Assembly: GCA_023129265.1 (NCBI GenBank)
Contig: JAGMCJ010000126.1
Location: forward strand, 1-7,745
DNA: 7,745 bases
Direction of reading: 5' to 3'
Origin: Thermoplasmata archaeon
GTDB taxonomy: Archaea > Thermoplasmatota > Thermoplasmata > RBG-16-68-12 > JAGMCJ01
Shown: piece by piece, positions 1 to 6,212 of the stretch
Layout: every line of letters begins with the position of its first letter
Position numbering within the stretch: position 1 is the first letter of the stretch
Made by a program: the position numbers and the translations under genes
Notes under the pieces: model-generated
The model's database searches: none
What the model saw: only the letters and a program-made list of their open reading frames with translations
Told to the model about the DNA's origin: nothing

Positions 1-165
1 TGGGACTATCAGGACGACGTGCTCATGCTCAAGTTCGACCGCCAAGCACTGATAGCCATCCTGGAGGTGGGCGAATCGGTGGAGATTAGGCTGAGCGGGA
101 AGTGGGAGGACGGCACTGTCTTCGAGGCATACGACAACATCAGAGTCATCGATCCAGAGAAGTAG
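1..165 (+). CDS. C-terminal end of a probable secreted/surface protein (5' truncated)
   Basis: The window opens inside a gene. Frame 1 reads 54 codons without a stop and ends at TAG (163-165). The visible residues alternate in a beta-strand-like way (LMLKFDRQALIAILEVG, then VEIRLSGKWEDGT, then FEAYDNIRVID). From memory, this pattern of a KFDRQ-like segment, a 'V.I...G...DGT.F' hairpin and a terminal IRVI closes a beta-sandwich at the C-terminus of many archaeal extracellular or repeat-rich proteins; I infer the same here. No catalytic residue, membrane anchor or sorting signal lies in the visible part, so the function of the whole protein cannot be stated. A strong hairpin begins two bases after the stop. 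The RRM gene downstream is convergent to it. Confidence 0.7.
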   Translation, partial: WDYQDDVLMLKFDRQALIAILEVGESVEIRLSGKWEDGTVFEAYDNIRVIDPEK

Positions 166-166
166 A

Positions 167-197
167 AATGTCCTCCTTCAATATGAAGGACGACATT
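167..197 (+). terminator. Hairpin after the surface-protein gene, possible terminator
   Basis: Arms 167-179 and 185-197 pair over 13 positions with a single mismatch and a 5-base loop (AATAT). It starts two bases after the stop of the upstream gene and lies in the spacer between convergent genes, where a 3'-end structure is expected. No run of T follows, so it may be an RNA-stabilising or processing structure instead of a classical terminator. Confidence 0.5.
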
Positions 198-385
198 ACT
201 TGTCTCACGTGAGTAGGACAGTTCCCGAAAACGCGGCATAACAAGAGGAAAGTTACCACTCGTGTAGCCGGAATCTGACAAAGAACTGGGACGGCGAAAC
301 AAGTTCACCAGAACCGCTCTGGGAGACTCCCCTATCCACAACCCGTGTGTGAAGCTATCTGTGAAGTGTTTTCCAAACCGAGAAC

Positions 386-664
386 TCACCAAGAGCGCCC
401 TGATCGACCTCGATTCCTATCGGGTCGGGGGCGAGCCTTGTTGACATTGAGGGTTCGACCCTTCATGTCCTTTCCGTTAAGGCCCGTGATCGCTTTCTCG
501 GCCTCATCATCAGTCGGCATCTCAACGAATGCGAATCCTCTCGATTCGCCGCTGAGCTGGTCAGTGATGATTTTTGCCGATGCGACCTCTCCGAAGGCTT
601 GGAAAGCCTCCAGGAGCTCGGTCTCGGTGACCTCATGTGGTAGATTACCTACGTATATGTTCAT
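386..664 (-). CDS. Small single-RRM RNA-binding protein
   Basis: A 92-residue protein that is almost entirely one RNA recognition motif (RRM, RNP-1 type). RNP2 is IYVGNL at residues 3-8 and RNP1 is RGFAFVEM at 42-49; their aromatic residues (Y4, F44, F46) are those that stack on RNA bases in this family. The usual beta-alpha-beta-beta-alpha-beta order fits the length. The tail (about 77-92) is rich in Arg, Gly and Pro, as in the short cyanobacterial and other bacterial glycine-rich RRM proteins. The ATG at 664 was chosen because the domain begins at once and GAGG lies a few bases upstream; the frame is open back to 775, but those extra residues do not resemble the family. A role in binding single-stranded RNA is likely; the target is unknown. 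RRM proteins are uncommon in archaea, so acquisition from bacteria is possible. Confidence 0.92.
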   Translation of the reverse strand: MNIYVGNLPHEVTETELLEAFQAFGEVASAKIITDQLSGESRGFAFVEMPTDDEAEKAITGLNGKDMKGRTLNVNKARPRPDRNRGRSGRSW

Positions 665-1027
665 TCTATTCCTCTTGCGTCTCCCTTTCACTATTAGTCC
701 AGAAAACGTCTTGGGGCTCTCAGTACAGTCATAGCGCTTAAGGCTTTGGTAACGCTGGTTGGCACCGGTCTCCATCCCTATTCCTGTGCTGGCACCGTGG
801 AACAGAGTCTCTGAGAGGGATTTCTACCGCCCTTGGTCAGTTCCCCACCACTGCCTGCTAATCCCCTGCCCACATGAAATCGTTTCAGGGGAAATGACAG
901 ACTTCCCTATGATGTGTGACATTTCACGAGAGACGTGATGGCATAGTGTCTCTATTGAGTACTCTGGGAGGACTCCAGCAGAAAGCGAAGCGGATGGCCA
1001 TGGATTCCAGGGTACTGGATGCTGGAT
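665..1027. other. 363-base spacer without a supported gene
   Basis: No credible coding frame was found. It must hold the promoter of the RRM gene on the minus strand; weak TATA-like candidates are CTAATAG near 690 and CTTAAG near 740, and neither is compelling. TGGCACCG occurs twice, exactly 30 bases apart (760-767 and 790-797). CCCCTG (863-868) can pair with CAGGGG (886-891), and AGAGAC (929-934) with GTCTCT (948-953). Either could form 3'-end structures for the membrane-protein gene that ends at 1028, but both stems are short. Confidence 0.4.
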
Positions 1028-1972
1028 TCAACTGTGAGAATCATCACCTTCTGACTTGGAGATCTTCCTCCAGATGAAGGCATAAGACACAAATGCGCAG
1101 ATCACCAGACAAATAACCAAGGCGAGGAAGGGTTTGTACATTGTGCCAATAGCTAGTATCACCACCAAAGGAGTCATGGGTGCGAATAGGACAACGATTG
1201 CATGTTTGACGTATCTTGGCTTGCTGGTAATCTCAGCTAGGCCAAAGAAAGCGAAGAAGCCCAGAAGGGATAAGGCTGTCACAAGGATCGACACGGTGAA
1301 GGCCGCATGAGAGAAGCCTGCGAGGACATACGCCGAACCCAGCACAAAGAGCATCGCCAGAACTCCCATGATGACATAGCCATACCCTATTGCTCTACTT
1401 CCCTCACCTGCGATGATCCTGTCTAAGGGGAGTCTCTTGTCGAGGAAGATTGCTTCAGCCTGCCCGTGTGAAGCACGCCAGGCCTCATAACTCTCTTTGA
1501 TACCTTTCGCGATTCGATTGTCCACAAACAAGCGGTGCCTACCGCCCTTGGTCCTGAACAGAAGTATCTCTCCTGTCTTGTTCAGATGCCAATCATCCAA
1601 CGATCGCACTTCTACGGGAGGTTCGACTTCTTTCCACAGAACTCTCTGTGTCCTGGCCCCACTGTATAGCAGGAGAGCGCTATCATCCAGAATCCTCACA
1701 TGATATGGGACGAAAAACCGGTTTCGGAACACTGATGTCAGGACAAAGACGATGGGCATTAGGGCTGCAAACATAAACATGAACATGGCTGCTGGAAGAA
1801 CTCCTTGCAGGAGTGCAAGTCCGCCGAGGACGAAGCAGAATGCAATCCAAACAGCTGAAGCCGTGTTCAGAGTCTTGCGTTCTGCATTGAATTCATTGTT
1901 CCTGAGCCAGGGGACATCTCCTTCGGACGCAGCTCTCCCTCCGGAAGGTGTCGACAGAAGTTGCTGGGGCAC
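1028..1972 (-). CDS. Six-helix membrane protein with a central PH-like soluble domain
   Basis: A 314-residue protein of unknown function. Residues 1-36 are polar. Two hydrophobic helices follow (about 38-59 and 61-83), then a soluble stretch (about 86-190), then four more helices (about 195-220, 224-246, 256-276 and 280-301), and a short charged tail that ends in a Ser/Asp/His-rich sequence. The soluble stretch looks like alternating beta strands (VPYHVRILDDSALLLYSG, then GEILLFRTKGGRHRLFV) closed by an amphipathic helix (IAKGIKESYEAW). This resembles bacterial PH-like (bPH) domains that follow two N-terminal helices; that is a fold-level guess. No signal-peptide cleavage site or catalytic motif is visible. 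The start is a GTG at 1970-1972; an in-frame stop lies upstream at 2009-2011, and the promoter spacing fits a leaderless message. The divergent gene to the right shares the 170-base promoter region. Confidence 0.85.
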   Translation of the reverse strand: MPQQLLSTPSGGRAASEGDVPWLRNNEFNAERKTLNTASAVWIAFCFVLGGLALLQGVLPAAMFMFMFAALMPIVFVLTSVFRNRFFVPYHVRILDDSALLLYSGARTQRVLWKEVEPPVEVRSLDDWHLNKTGEILLFRTKGGRHRLFVDNRIAKGIKESYEAWRASHGQAEAIFLDKRLPLDRIIAGEGSRAIGYGYVIMGVLAMLFVLGSAYVLAGFSHAAFTVSILVTALSLLGFFAFFGLAEITSKPRYVKHAIVVLFAPMTPLVVILAIGTMYKPFLALVICLVICAFVSYAFIWRKISKSEGDDSHS

Positions 1973-1998
1973 CGTTCTCAGGGCAATACTCCTGAACG

Positions 1999-2012
1999 GT
2001 ATTATCCTTTAC
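1999..2012 (-). promoter_or_regulatory. BRE/TATA promoter of the six-helix membrane protein
   Basis: Read on the minus strand, GTAAAG (2007-2012) is followed directly by GATAATAC (1999-2006), a BRE-plus-TATA arrangement. The TATA centre is about 30 bases from the GTG start, which places transcription close to the start codon. AGGAG at 1989-1993 is too far from the GTG to act as its ribosome binding site. Confidence 0.5.
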
Positions 2013-2107
2013 CCCGCCAACCACAATCGTCGCGCTTCTTTTCGGTCTGCGACATTGCGGAGTGGACAGATTGGGTTGGGTGAAATGGAGCTGATGTCCG
2101 ATTTCTA

Positions 2108-2115
2108 CTTATACC
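2108..2115 (+). promoter_or_regulatory. TATA box of the 275-residue protein gene
   Basis: CTTATACC is centred about 31 bases before the ATG at 2143. No Shine-Dalgarno sequence lies before the ATG, so a leaderless or nearly leaderless transcript is expected. Confidence 0.5.
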
Positions 2116-2142
2116 CTGACTGAGAATAGATAATCGACGGAC

Positions 2143-2970
2143 ATGAAAGATGGGATTCTGACGTTCGATGACGGTCTTATGAACTGGGCCAAGAGATTCT
2201 GGAACCTCTATGGAGACCTGACGATAGATGACCTCACAGTCGGAATTGCCAAGCCTCTCGCCGCCGACGTCATAGAGGGCCTTGAGCTGATAGCACCATA
2301 TCTTCCCGAATCGATGCCCGAGATTGGTCCAATAGACTGGAAGTCTGAATTTCGGCCCTTCGGCAACATGCTCAGGGTTATGTTCGCTCCCATTTGGTCC
2401 GAACTTCTCCTCGGTAGGGGGTTGCGTATTGCGGAGATTCAGCAGGTTGCTGCACCAGAGCTGTCAATTCGACATGTCCGACGAATAGCCAATGAATCTC
2501 CTATCTGGCCCCTCCATCCCGACCCAAGTCCTCCAAGATACCTGCCATGCAGATTTGGGGCCCATCCTCGTAGAGTGGATGGGAGGCACAGGTATTATCG
2601 GCTGGGATACGACTTCGACTCATGTGCCTCAACTCTCTTCCCCTTCGGAATGTCGCAACCGCTTCAGGTCTTTTGTGAGACCTTTCTTGAGGAAATGGGA
2701 GGATTGGACCTATCCTCTGCAGGAAATGCTACTGTGCAGATACTCCGTGCAGTGATGGTCAATTCATCTGAAGACCTAGCTGATATGATAGTGGATCAAG
2801 CGGATTCGCTTCTCAGTATCCCCTCTCGGATGAGATCCCTGGCGACAGACAGTGAGCAGCTGCGAGCCATCCGGCAAGTCCAGAGGGCTCACAGCGAGTT
2901 TCGAGAGGGAATCCAGGAAGAGATGCGTGAGCAGCTGATTCGCGGTCTTGGGGAGGGATGGAACGTATGA
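2143..2970 (+). CDS. Unrecognised 275-residue protein, possible winged-helix DNA-binding segment
   Basis: I do not recognise a family for this protein. It has no membrane helix or signal peptide and looks cytoplasmic. Residues 1-80 are mostly helical with many acidic and aromatic residues. Residues 85-155 read like a winged helix: LLLGRGLRIAEIQQ and LSIRHVRRIANE could be helices 2 and 3, and VDGRHRYYRLG resembles the Gly-Arg-Tyr wing hairpin of ArsR-like regulators. The linker between them (IWPLHPDPSPP, about 121-131) is unusually proline-rich. The last 75 residues are helical and end in a charged amphipathic helix (EFREGIQEEMREQLIRGL). A promoter sits just before the ATG. The stop overlaps the ATG of a small downstream ORF as ATGA. 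A transcription regulator of a neighbouring gene is a reasonable guess, not a conclusion. Confidence 0.75.
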   Translation: MKDGILTFDDGLMNWAKRFWNLYGDLTIDDLTVGIAKPLAADVIEGLELIAPYLPESMPEIGPIDWKSEFRPFGNMLRVMFAPIWSELLLGRGLRIAEIQQVAAPELSIRHVRRIANESPIWPLHPDPSPPRYLPCRFGAHPRRVDGRHRYYRLGYDFDSCASTLFPFGMSQPLQVFCETFLEEMGGLDLSSAGNATVQILRAVMVNSSEDLADMIVDQADSLLSIPSRMRSLATDSEQLRAIRQVQRAHSEFREGIQEEMREQLIRGLGEGWNV

Positions 2971-3335
2971 CCCTCTCGCAGGATGCCATCATCAGGACCT
3001 TGACTCTCGGAGCCGCAATGTCGGGGGTCCGGCGACGACACCGCCACGAAGCCCACCCCGTAGCCAGCGCCCTCGGGGTCGCCGGATTTCATCAAGAATC
3101 GACAGAAGACATGCAGATCGGGACATTCGAGGCGACGGAAGCGGGGATAGCCAGACAGTGCATGTATCGCTAGGTCAAGATTGATACGTTTTTTTCGGCC
3201 AGCGTCCCCCCAAGACTGGTTCAAGTTATATGAGAGCCTGACCCATTCAACATCCAGAATCGCCCCACACCCAGTGCAGAGCCTACCTGTGGCTTTGGAG
3301 CACATCCGACAGCCACCTTGCATGGTCTTTTCCAT
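2889..3335 (-). CDS. Doubtful ORF with an N-terminal CxxC-x7-CxxC zinc-finger-like motif
   Basis: From the ATG at 3335 the frame gives about 148 residues (the frame is open to an ATG at 3383). Near its N-terminus, CRMCSKATGRLCTGCG has two CxxC pairs seven residues apart, the spacing seen in HIT-, AN1- and B-box-like zinc fingers. The rest has no recognised domain. Its last 82 bases run antisense into the confident gene ending at 2970, and its middle lies across the plus-strand terminator and the coupled small ORF. A TATA-like GATAATGG (3346-3353) would best suit a start at the ATG at 3323, which still keeps all four Cys. It may be a genuine zinc-binding protein, the remnant of one, or chance. 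Confidence 0.3.
   Translation of the reverse strand: MEKTMQGGCRMCSKATGRLCTGCGAILDVEWVRLSYNLNQSWGDAGRKKRINLDLAIHALSGYPRFRRLECPDLHVFCRFLMKSGDPEGAGYGVGFVAVSSPDPRHCGSESQGPDDGILREGHTFHPSPRPRISCSRISSWIPSRNSL
2967..3173 (+). CDS. Possible 68-residue ORF translationally coupled to the preceding gene
   Basis: The ATG at 2967 overlaps the TGA of the preceding gene (ATGA), a classic coupling junction, and GGGGAGGG lies about 10 bases upstream. Another in-frame ATG is at 2958. The frame ends at TAG (3171-3173), inside the loop of a hairpin that leads into seven T residues, so the transcript appears to end with this ORF. The product (begins MTLSQDAIIRTL) is basic, with RRRHRHEAH near residues 24-32, and has no recognised domain. 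It competes with an ORF on the opposite strand over the same bases. Context supports it; composition does not decide. It could be a real small protein or untranslated 3' sequence. Confidence 0.4.
   Translation: MTLSQDAIIRTLTLGAAMSGVRRRHRHEAHPVASALGVAGFHQESTEDMQIGTFEATEAGIARQCMYR
3162..3195 (+). terminator. Hairpin plus poly-T terminator
   Basis: ATGTATC (3162-3168) pairs with GATACGT (3183-3189) over seven positions, one of them a G-T wobble, with a 14-base loop. A run of seven T (3189-3195) overlaps and follows the right arm. This fits a terminator for the plus-strand unit that starts at 2143; poly-U tracts alone can terminate archaeal transcription. Confidence 0.55.
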
Positions 3336-3536
3336 ACGTTCCAAACCATTATCGGTCTGAATCCCCTTCGGTCCATTCCACATGAAGAATTGTCACTCAA
3401 TCACATCCATTGTGTGATGAGTGCTTTCTCGAGTCCCTCAGAAGCCGATCAGAGAATGACCAAAAGCAAGAGAATGCATCATGAATGGCAAGTTCTCCAG
3501 GGTCCTCGAGCATTCATTCAATTCGTCAATCCTTTT

Positions 3537-4664
3537 TCAACCCTTTCTTCTGAGATATTCAGAAAAGAGTGGATCGACCAATTCATAGCTTCCATCGTCT
3601 TTCCGCAAGATACCCTTTCTCAGCAGACTCCTTATCCCGTAGTAGATATTCTGCTTCGTATCATTCAGCTCAACGTAAGGGGAGGCGCCCTCTTTTGATG
3701 CCATCAGCCGGCAGATGAGAAGCTGAAGCGGAGCGGTCCTCGACAGGGAAGACCATAGGCCCTCAAGATAGCTTTGCTGCATCAGCGAGGCTTCCTCAAA
3801 GGCATCATTCACCTGCTCGATTCTGATTTCCTTCCGACCTCTGACACGATAGTACAGAACCTGGCAGAGAAGTTGTGTGTAATACGGATGACCCTCTGTT
3901 AGATCTAGTATTCTCGAAATGACAGCAGGTGACGATTCTATGTTTTCGGAAGTGAAGGTTCTCTTGATGTATCGAGAGAAGGCTTGTCTGGAGATTGGGG
4001 GCAACTCAACGGGTGTGGCAAAGCCGTAGAAGGCCTCCTTTCTATCCCTGAAAAGACTGTCCATTACTGATTCTTGACTTCCCGAGAATATATACACGAT
4101 AGATTGATGCCTCTGGAACTTGGCCCTCATCTTCTTTATCAGATTCCCGTCCATCTTCTTGAGGTCCCCAAACTCGTCGTAAGCAAGACACATCTTCTTC
4201 TTGTGCTTCGAAGCAAAAGTATCCGGAAAGTCAAGGGCTTCGTCGAGTAGGTCCGCCGGTCTTCTCGTCTCACCCGCAAAGCTAAGGACGATCTCGTAGC
4301 CTTCTTCTGTGACGTGCTTCAGCTTCACCGCGCGCCTCAATCTTTCAATTCCTTCCTTTGCAGCTCCAATTATCCGTTCACCGGAGATTCCGCGGTTCTT
4401 CAGTGTAGTCTTTACAATCATCTCGGCCAGGTCGACAGAAGTCGTCGCACCGAAGATGTCCACATTCCCAACAAACCAGCCTCGCCTCCTGAGCCTGCGA
4501 AGCACTTCTAGGAGAACGGATGTCTTTCCAATCCTCCTCGGGCCTGAAAGCACCACACTCTGGCCATTCCCTATTAGAGAGAGTATCTTCTTGACCTCTT
4601 TTTCTCTGCCAACGAGATGTCTTCCTGTGACGGGCCGTCCATAGGGGAAGACTAAATCCTGCAT
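3537..4664 (-). CDS. Archaeal-type P-loop ATPase (Arch_ATPase / STAND-like) with C-terminal winged helix
   Basis: A 375-residue protein of the archaeal ATPase family (Pfam Arch_ATPase type). After an N-terminal LVGREKEVKKI box (17-27), which marks this family, the Walker A motif is GPRRIGKTS (41-49). Walker B is MCLAYDEF (158-165) with D163 and E164, the sensor-1 region is IFSGSQES (192-199), and the characteristic GHPYYTQLL is at 258-266. The C-terminal part (about 310-372) has the helix pattern of a winged helix. All nucleotide-binding residues are present, so it should bind and hydrolyse ATP. Members occur in many copies per archaeal genome and their partners are mostly unknown; a signalling, DNA-linked or defence role is possible but not shown here. 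The ATG at 4664 is 27 bases from a TATA box and has no Shine-Dalgarno, which fits a leaderless message. It is transcribed alone. Confidence 0.93.
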   Translation of the reverse strand: MQDLVFPYGRPVTGRHLVGREKEVKKILSLIGNGQSVVLSGPRRIGKTSVLLEVLRRLRRRGWFVGNVDIFGATTSVDLAEMIVKTTLKNRGISGERIIGAAKEGIERLRRAVKLKHVTEEGYEIVLSFAGETRRPADLLDEALDFPDTFASKHKKKMCLAYDEFGDLKKMDGNLIKKMRAKFQRHQSIVYIFSGSQESVMDSLFRDRKEAFYGFATPVELPPISRQAFSRYIKRTFTSENIESSPAVISRILDLTEGHPYYTQLLCQVLYYRVRGRKEIRIEQVNDAFEEASLMQQSYLEGLWSSLSRTAPLQLLICRLMASKEGASPYVELNDTKQNIYYGIRSLLRKGILRKDDGSYELVDPLFSEYLRRKG

Positions 4665-4687
4665 GGTGGTGTGTACCAGAGGCCGAG

Positions 4688-4701
4688 TATATCTACTTTA
4701 C
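4688..4701 (-). promoter_or_regulatory. BRE/TATA promoter of the ATPase gene
   Basis: On the minus strand GTAAAG (4696-4701) is followed directly by TAGATATA (4688-4695). The TATA centre is about 27 bases from the ATG, so transcription should begin at or next to the start codon. The GTAAAG here is also the first member of the hexamer array that extends further upstream. Confidence 0.65.
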
Positions 4702-4757
4702 TACAAATACACTTTACTCCTGGGTAAAGGTGGGACTTTACCACGGCGCCGCTTTAC
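4696..4757 (-). repeat. Array of CTTTAC/GTAAAG hexamers upstream of the ATPase promoter
   Basis: CTTTAC on the plus strand occurs at 4696, 4712, 4736 and 4752, so start-to-start distances are 16, 24 and 16 bases. One inverted copy, GTAAAG, lies at 4724, exactly 12 bases after the second and 12 before the third. Five copies in 62 bases is far more than chance. The outermost copy on the gene side is at the BRE position. The array could bind an activator or repressor of the ATPase gene, or offer extra TFB contacts. Confidence 0.55.
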
Positions 4758-4917
4758 AACGCAATCCGCAGACGGTCCACTCGGTATTTCAATACGACTC
4801 TCGGCACTCCAGGAAACCCGCGATTTCGACTTGCTGGCCTTCAATCGATGCGGTTCACATCTACTGGTTCCATATCTTCTTGGCCATTTCGACACTCGGC
4901 TATGGATAAGGGAGGTT

Positions 4918-5091
4918 GTGAAAAGCGAGAAGGCCCATTGTTGGCGTTGGAATCATCCTGATACTGGTGTCGATTTCCTTGTTTCTTCCAGCTCTCTTCT
5001 ACCACGGCCTCGCCCTCCTTCTCGGCCTGACACGTCCGATCTTCTTCTTCATGGCATCCTGTTGGTCGTGAAAGGCATGACGCTGAAGTGA
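4918..5091 (+). pseudogene. Frameshifted small two-helix membrane protein
   Basis: The middle of this stretch (4925-5050) reads in one frame as a typical small membrane protein: ARRPIVGVGIILILVSISL, a short loop, then ALLLGLTRPIFFF. Just after it that frame stops (TGA 5069-5071), but the next frame continues as GILLVVKGMTLK and ends at TGA (5089-5091), which looks like the natural end of the second helix. The start is also damaged. AGGGAGGT lies just before, but the codon at ideal spacing in the helix frame is AAA (4922-4924), directly after a TGA; the nearest GTG (4918) is in the other frame. One base lost or gained near each end would restore a protein of about 57 residues. The family is recognised only by general pattern. 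It may be a decayed gene, a sequencing indel or, less likely, programmed frameshifting. Confidence 0.5.
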
Positions 5092-5127
5092 TAGCGGCTG
5101 GAGTCTAGTCTCTTCGCCTCCACTTGG

Positions 5128-6198
5128 TCACGAGACGAGTTCGAATCTCCCCATCAGGAGCGAGGCGATCTCCACGTCCTCCTCGGAATCCTGATAGTTG
5201 CCTTGACTCAGTTCCTGCTCCGCTCTGCTCAGGATCTCATCGACGTCGTCAGGGACGCTCTCGCCCTGCGTTCTCATGCGGCTTGACTCTTCGCGCAGCA
5301 TGCTTATCCGCTCGGCCAGTGTGCCGTGGCTCCTGCGGATGTCGACGGCCTTGGACGTGCACCTGTTCGAGAGGTCGATGCACTCCCTGTAATCTGCCCC
5401 GTCCAGCGAGTTCGACGCCTTTCCGAGAAGCTCGTCCAGCTCCTCCGAGTTGACGCCTTTGATCTCCAGCACGTTCACGGCGTTCCTCGCCTCTCTGAGC
5501 GAGTGGACCGCCGTCCTGTGCCTGTCCTTGAGTTCGACTGCTTTCCTCTCGATGACCCCAGTCAGCTCCCCGACCCTGCCGAAGGCCCCGCTCAGGAACG
5601 CGGTCCGAGCGATGGTCATGACATCCTCGATCTCCTGCGTCCCGACCCCGTCCCGCTTCAAGCCCTCGAGTATATCCTCGCAGTATCGGTAGAGCTCGGC
5701 GTTCTCCAGGCACTCCTCCTTCACCTGCTTGGGCAGGAGCTCGACCTCAGCCACGATCTCATGGACCTGCTCGAGCTCGCCCTTCTTGAGGCTCTGCTTG
5801 GCCCCGTTGAGGAGCTCGAGGCTGGGCGAGAGGATTAGGTGCTGGAAGACGTTGCCCTCGATCTCGCCCTGGTTCCTGTGCTCTGCGTCGATAAGCTGCT
5901 CGGCACGGGTGACGGCCTCAGCGGCGGAGTCGTAGTAGAGCAGAATGTCATTCCCTTTCCCGAGGCCGTCCACGGCGAGAATGAATGCAGCGTCGAGGGA
6001 GGGCCTCAAGTCTGGATTCGATATCCCCTCGAGCGCCTCGACGCTCTCCAAGAGCTTCTCCTCCAGCTCGAACGCTTCAATGCCTAGGTCCCTTATTCTG
6101 TCAACGACCTCGCCGAACTCCTCCACCGTCGATCGTGCGAGGCTCTCACCTATCTCCTGGCTCTCTTCCTCGGCGTCCTTTCGCCCGAACAGCTTCAT
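5128..6198 (-). CDS. All-helical repeat protein of about 64-residue units
   Basis: A 356-residue acidic protein with no membrane segment, predicted helical throughout. After a charged N-terminus (MKLFGRKDAEEESQE) and a helical region to about residue 120, similar units follow. Each has a helix, a short turn with Gly and often an aromatic (KKGELEQ near 140, LSGAFGR near 204, LDGADYRE near 267, SQGNYQDS near 333), a long helix, and a 'GV.(S/T).E(E/I)' type joint before the next. Spacing is 63-66 residues; the last unit is cut short at the C-terminus. This resembles the helical repeat proteins, often tied to coiled-coil scaffolds, found in Thermoplasmata and other archaea; a scaffold or protein-binding role is inferred. 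The ATG at 6198 was chosen because GGGAGGAGGAGAGA lies directly before it. The open frame runs to 6417 but crosses the TATA box. Confidence 0.88.
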   Translation of the reverse strand: MKLFGRKDAEEESQEIGESLARSTVEEFGEVVDRIRDLGIEAFELEEKLLESVEALEGISNPDLRPSLDAAFILAVDGLGKGNDILLYYDSAAEAVTRAEQLIDAEHRNQGEIEGNVFQHLILSPSLELLNGAKQSLKKGELEQVHEIVAEVELLPKQVKEECLENAELYRYCEDILEGLKRDGVGTQEIEDVMTIARTAFLSGAFGRVGELTGVIERKAVELKDRHRTAVHSLREARNAVNVLEIKGVNSEELDELLGKASNSLDGADYRECIDLSNRCTSKAVDIRRSHGTLAERISMLREESSRMRTQGESVPDDVDEILSRAEQELSQGNYQDSEEDVEIASLLMGRFELVS

Positions 6199-6203
6199 TC
6201 TCT

Positions 6204-6212
6204 CCTCCTCCC
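6204..6212 (-). promoter_or_regulatory. Ribosome binding site that fixes the start of the repeat protein
   Basis: On the minus strand GGGAGGAGG lies five bases before the ATG at 6198. It is the strongest Shine-Dalgarno-like sequence in the window and rules against the longer open frame that begins at 6417. Confidence 0.75.

Noticed and set aside
9..392. 127-residue minus-strand ORF
   Set aside because: It is antisense to the surface-protein end and crosses the hairpin; the product shows no domain and has a Ser-rich, shadow-like composition.
665..775. N-terminal extension of the RRM protein to the ATG at 775
   Set aside because: The RRM begins at the ATG at 664, which has its own ribosome binding site; the extension has no family resemblance.
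3318..3698. 126-residue plus-strand ORF
   Set aside because: It overlaps the end of the ATPase gene in antisense and has no domain, promoter or ribosome binding site.
4663..5091. 142-residue plus-strand ORF read as one protein
   Set aside because: It begins inside the ATPase promoter region and reads through the hexamer array. The membrane-helix pattern lies in another frame; only its last dozen residues look genuine.
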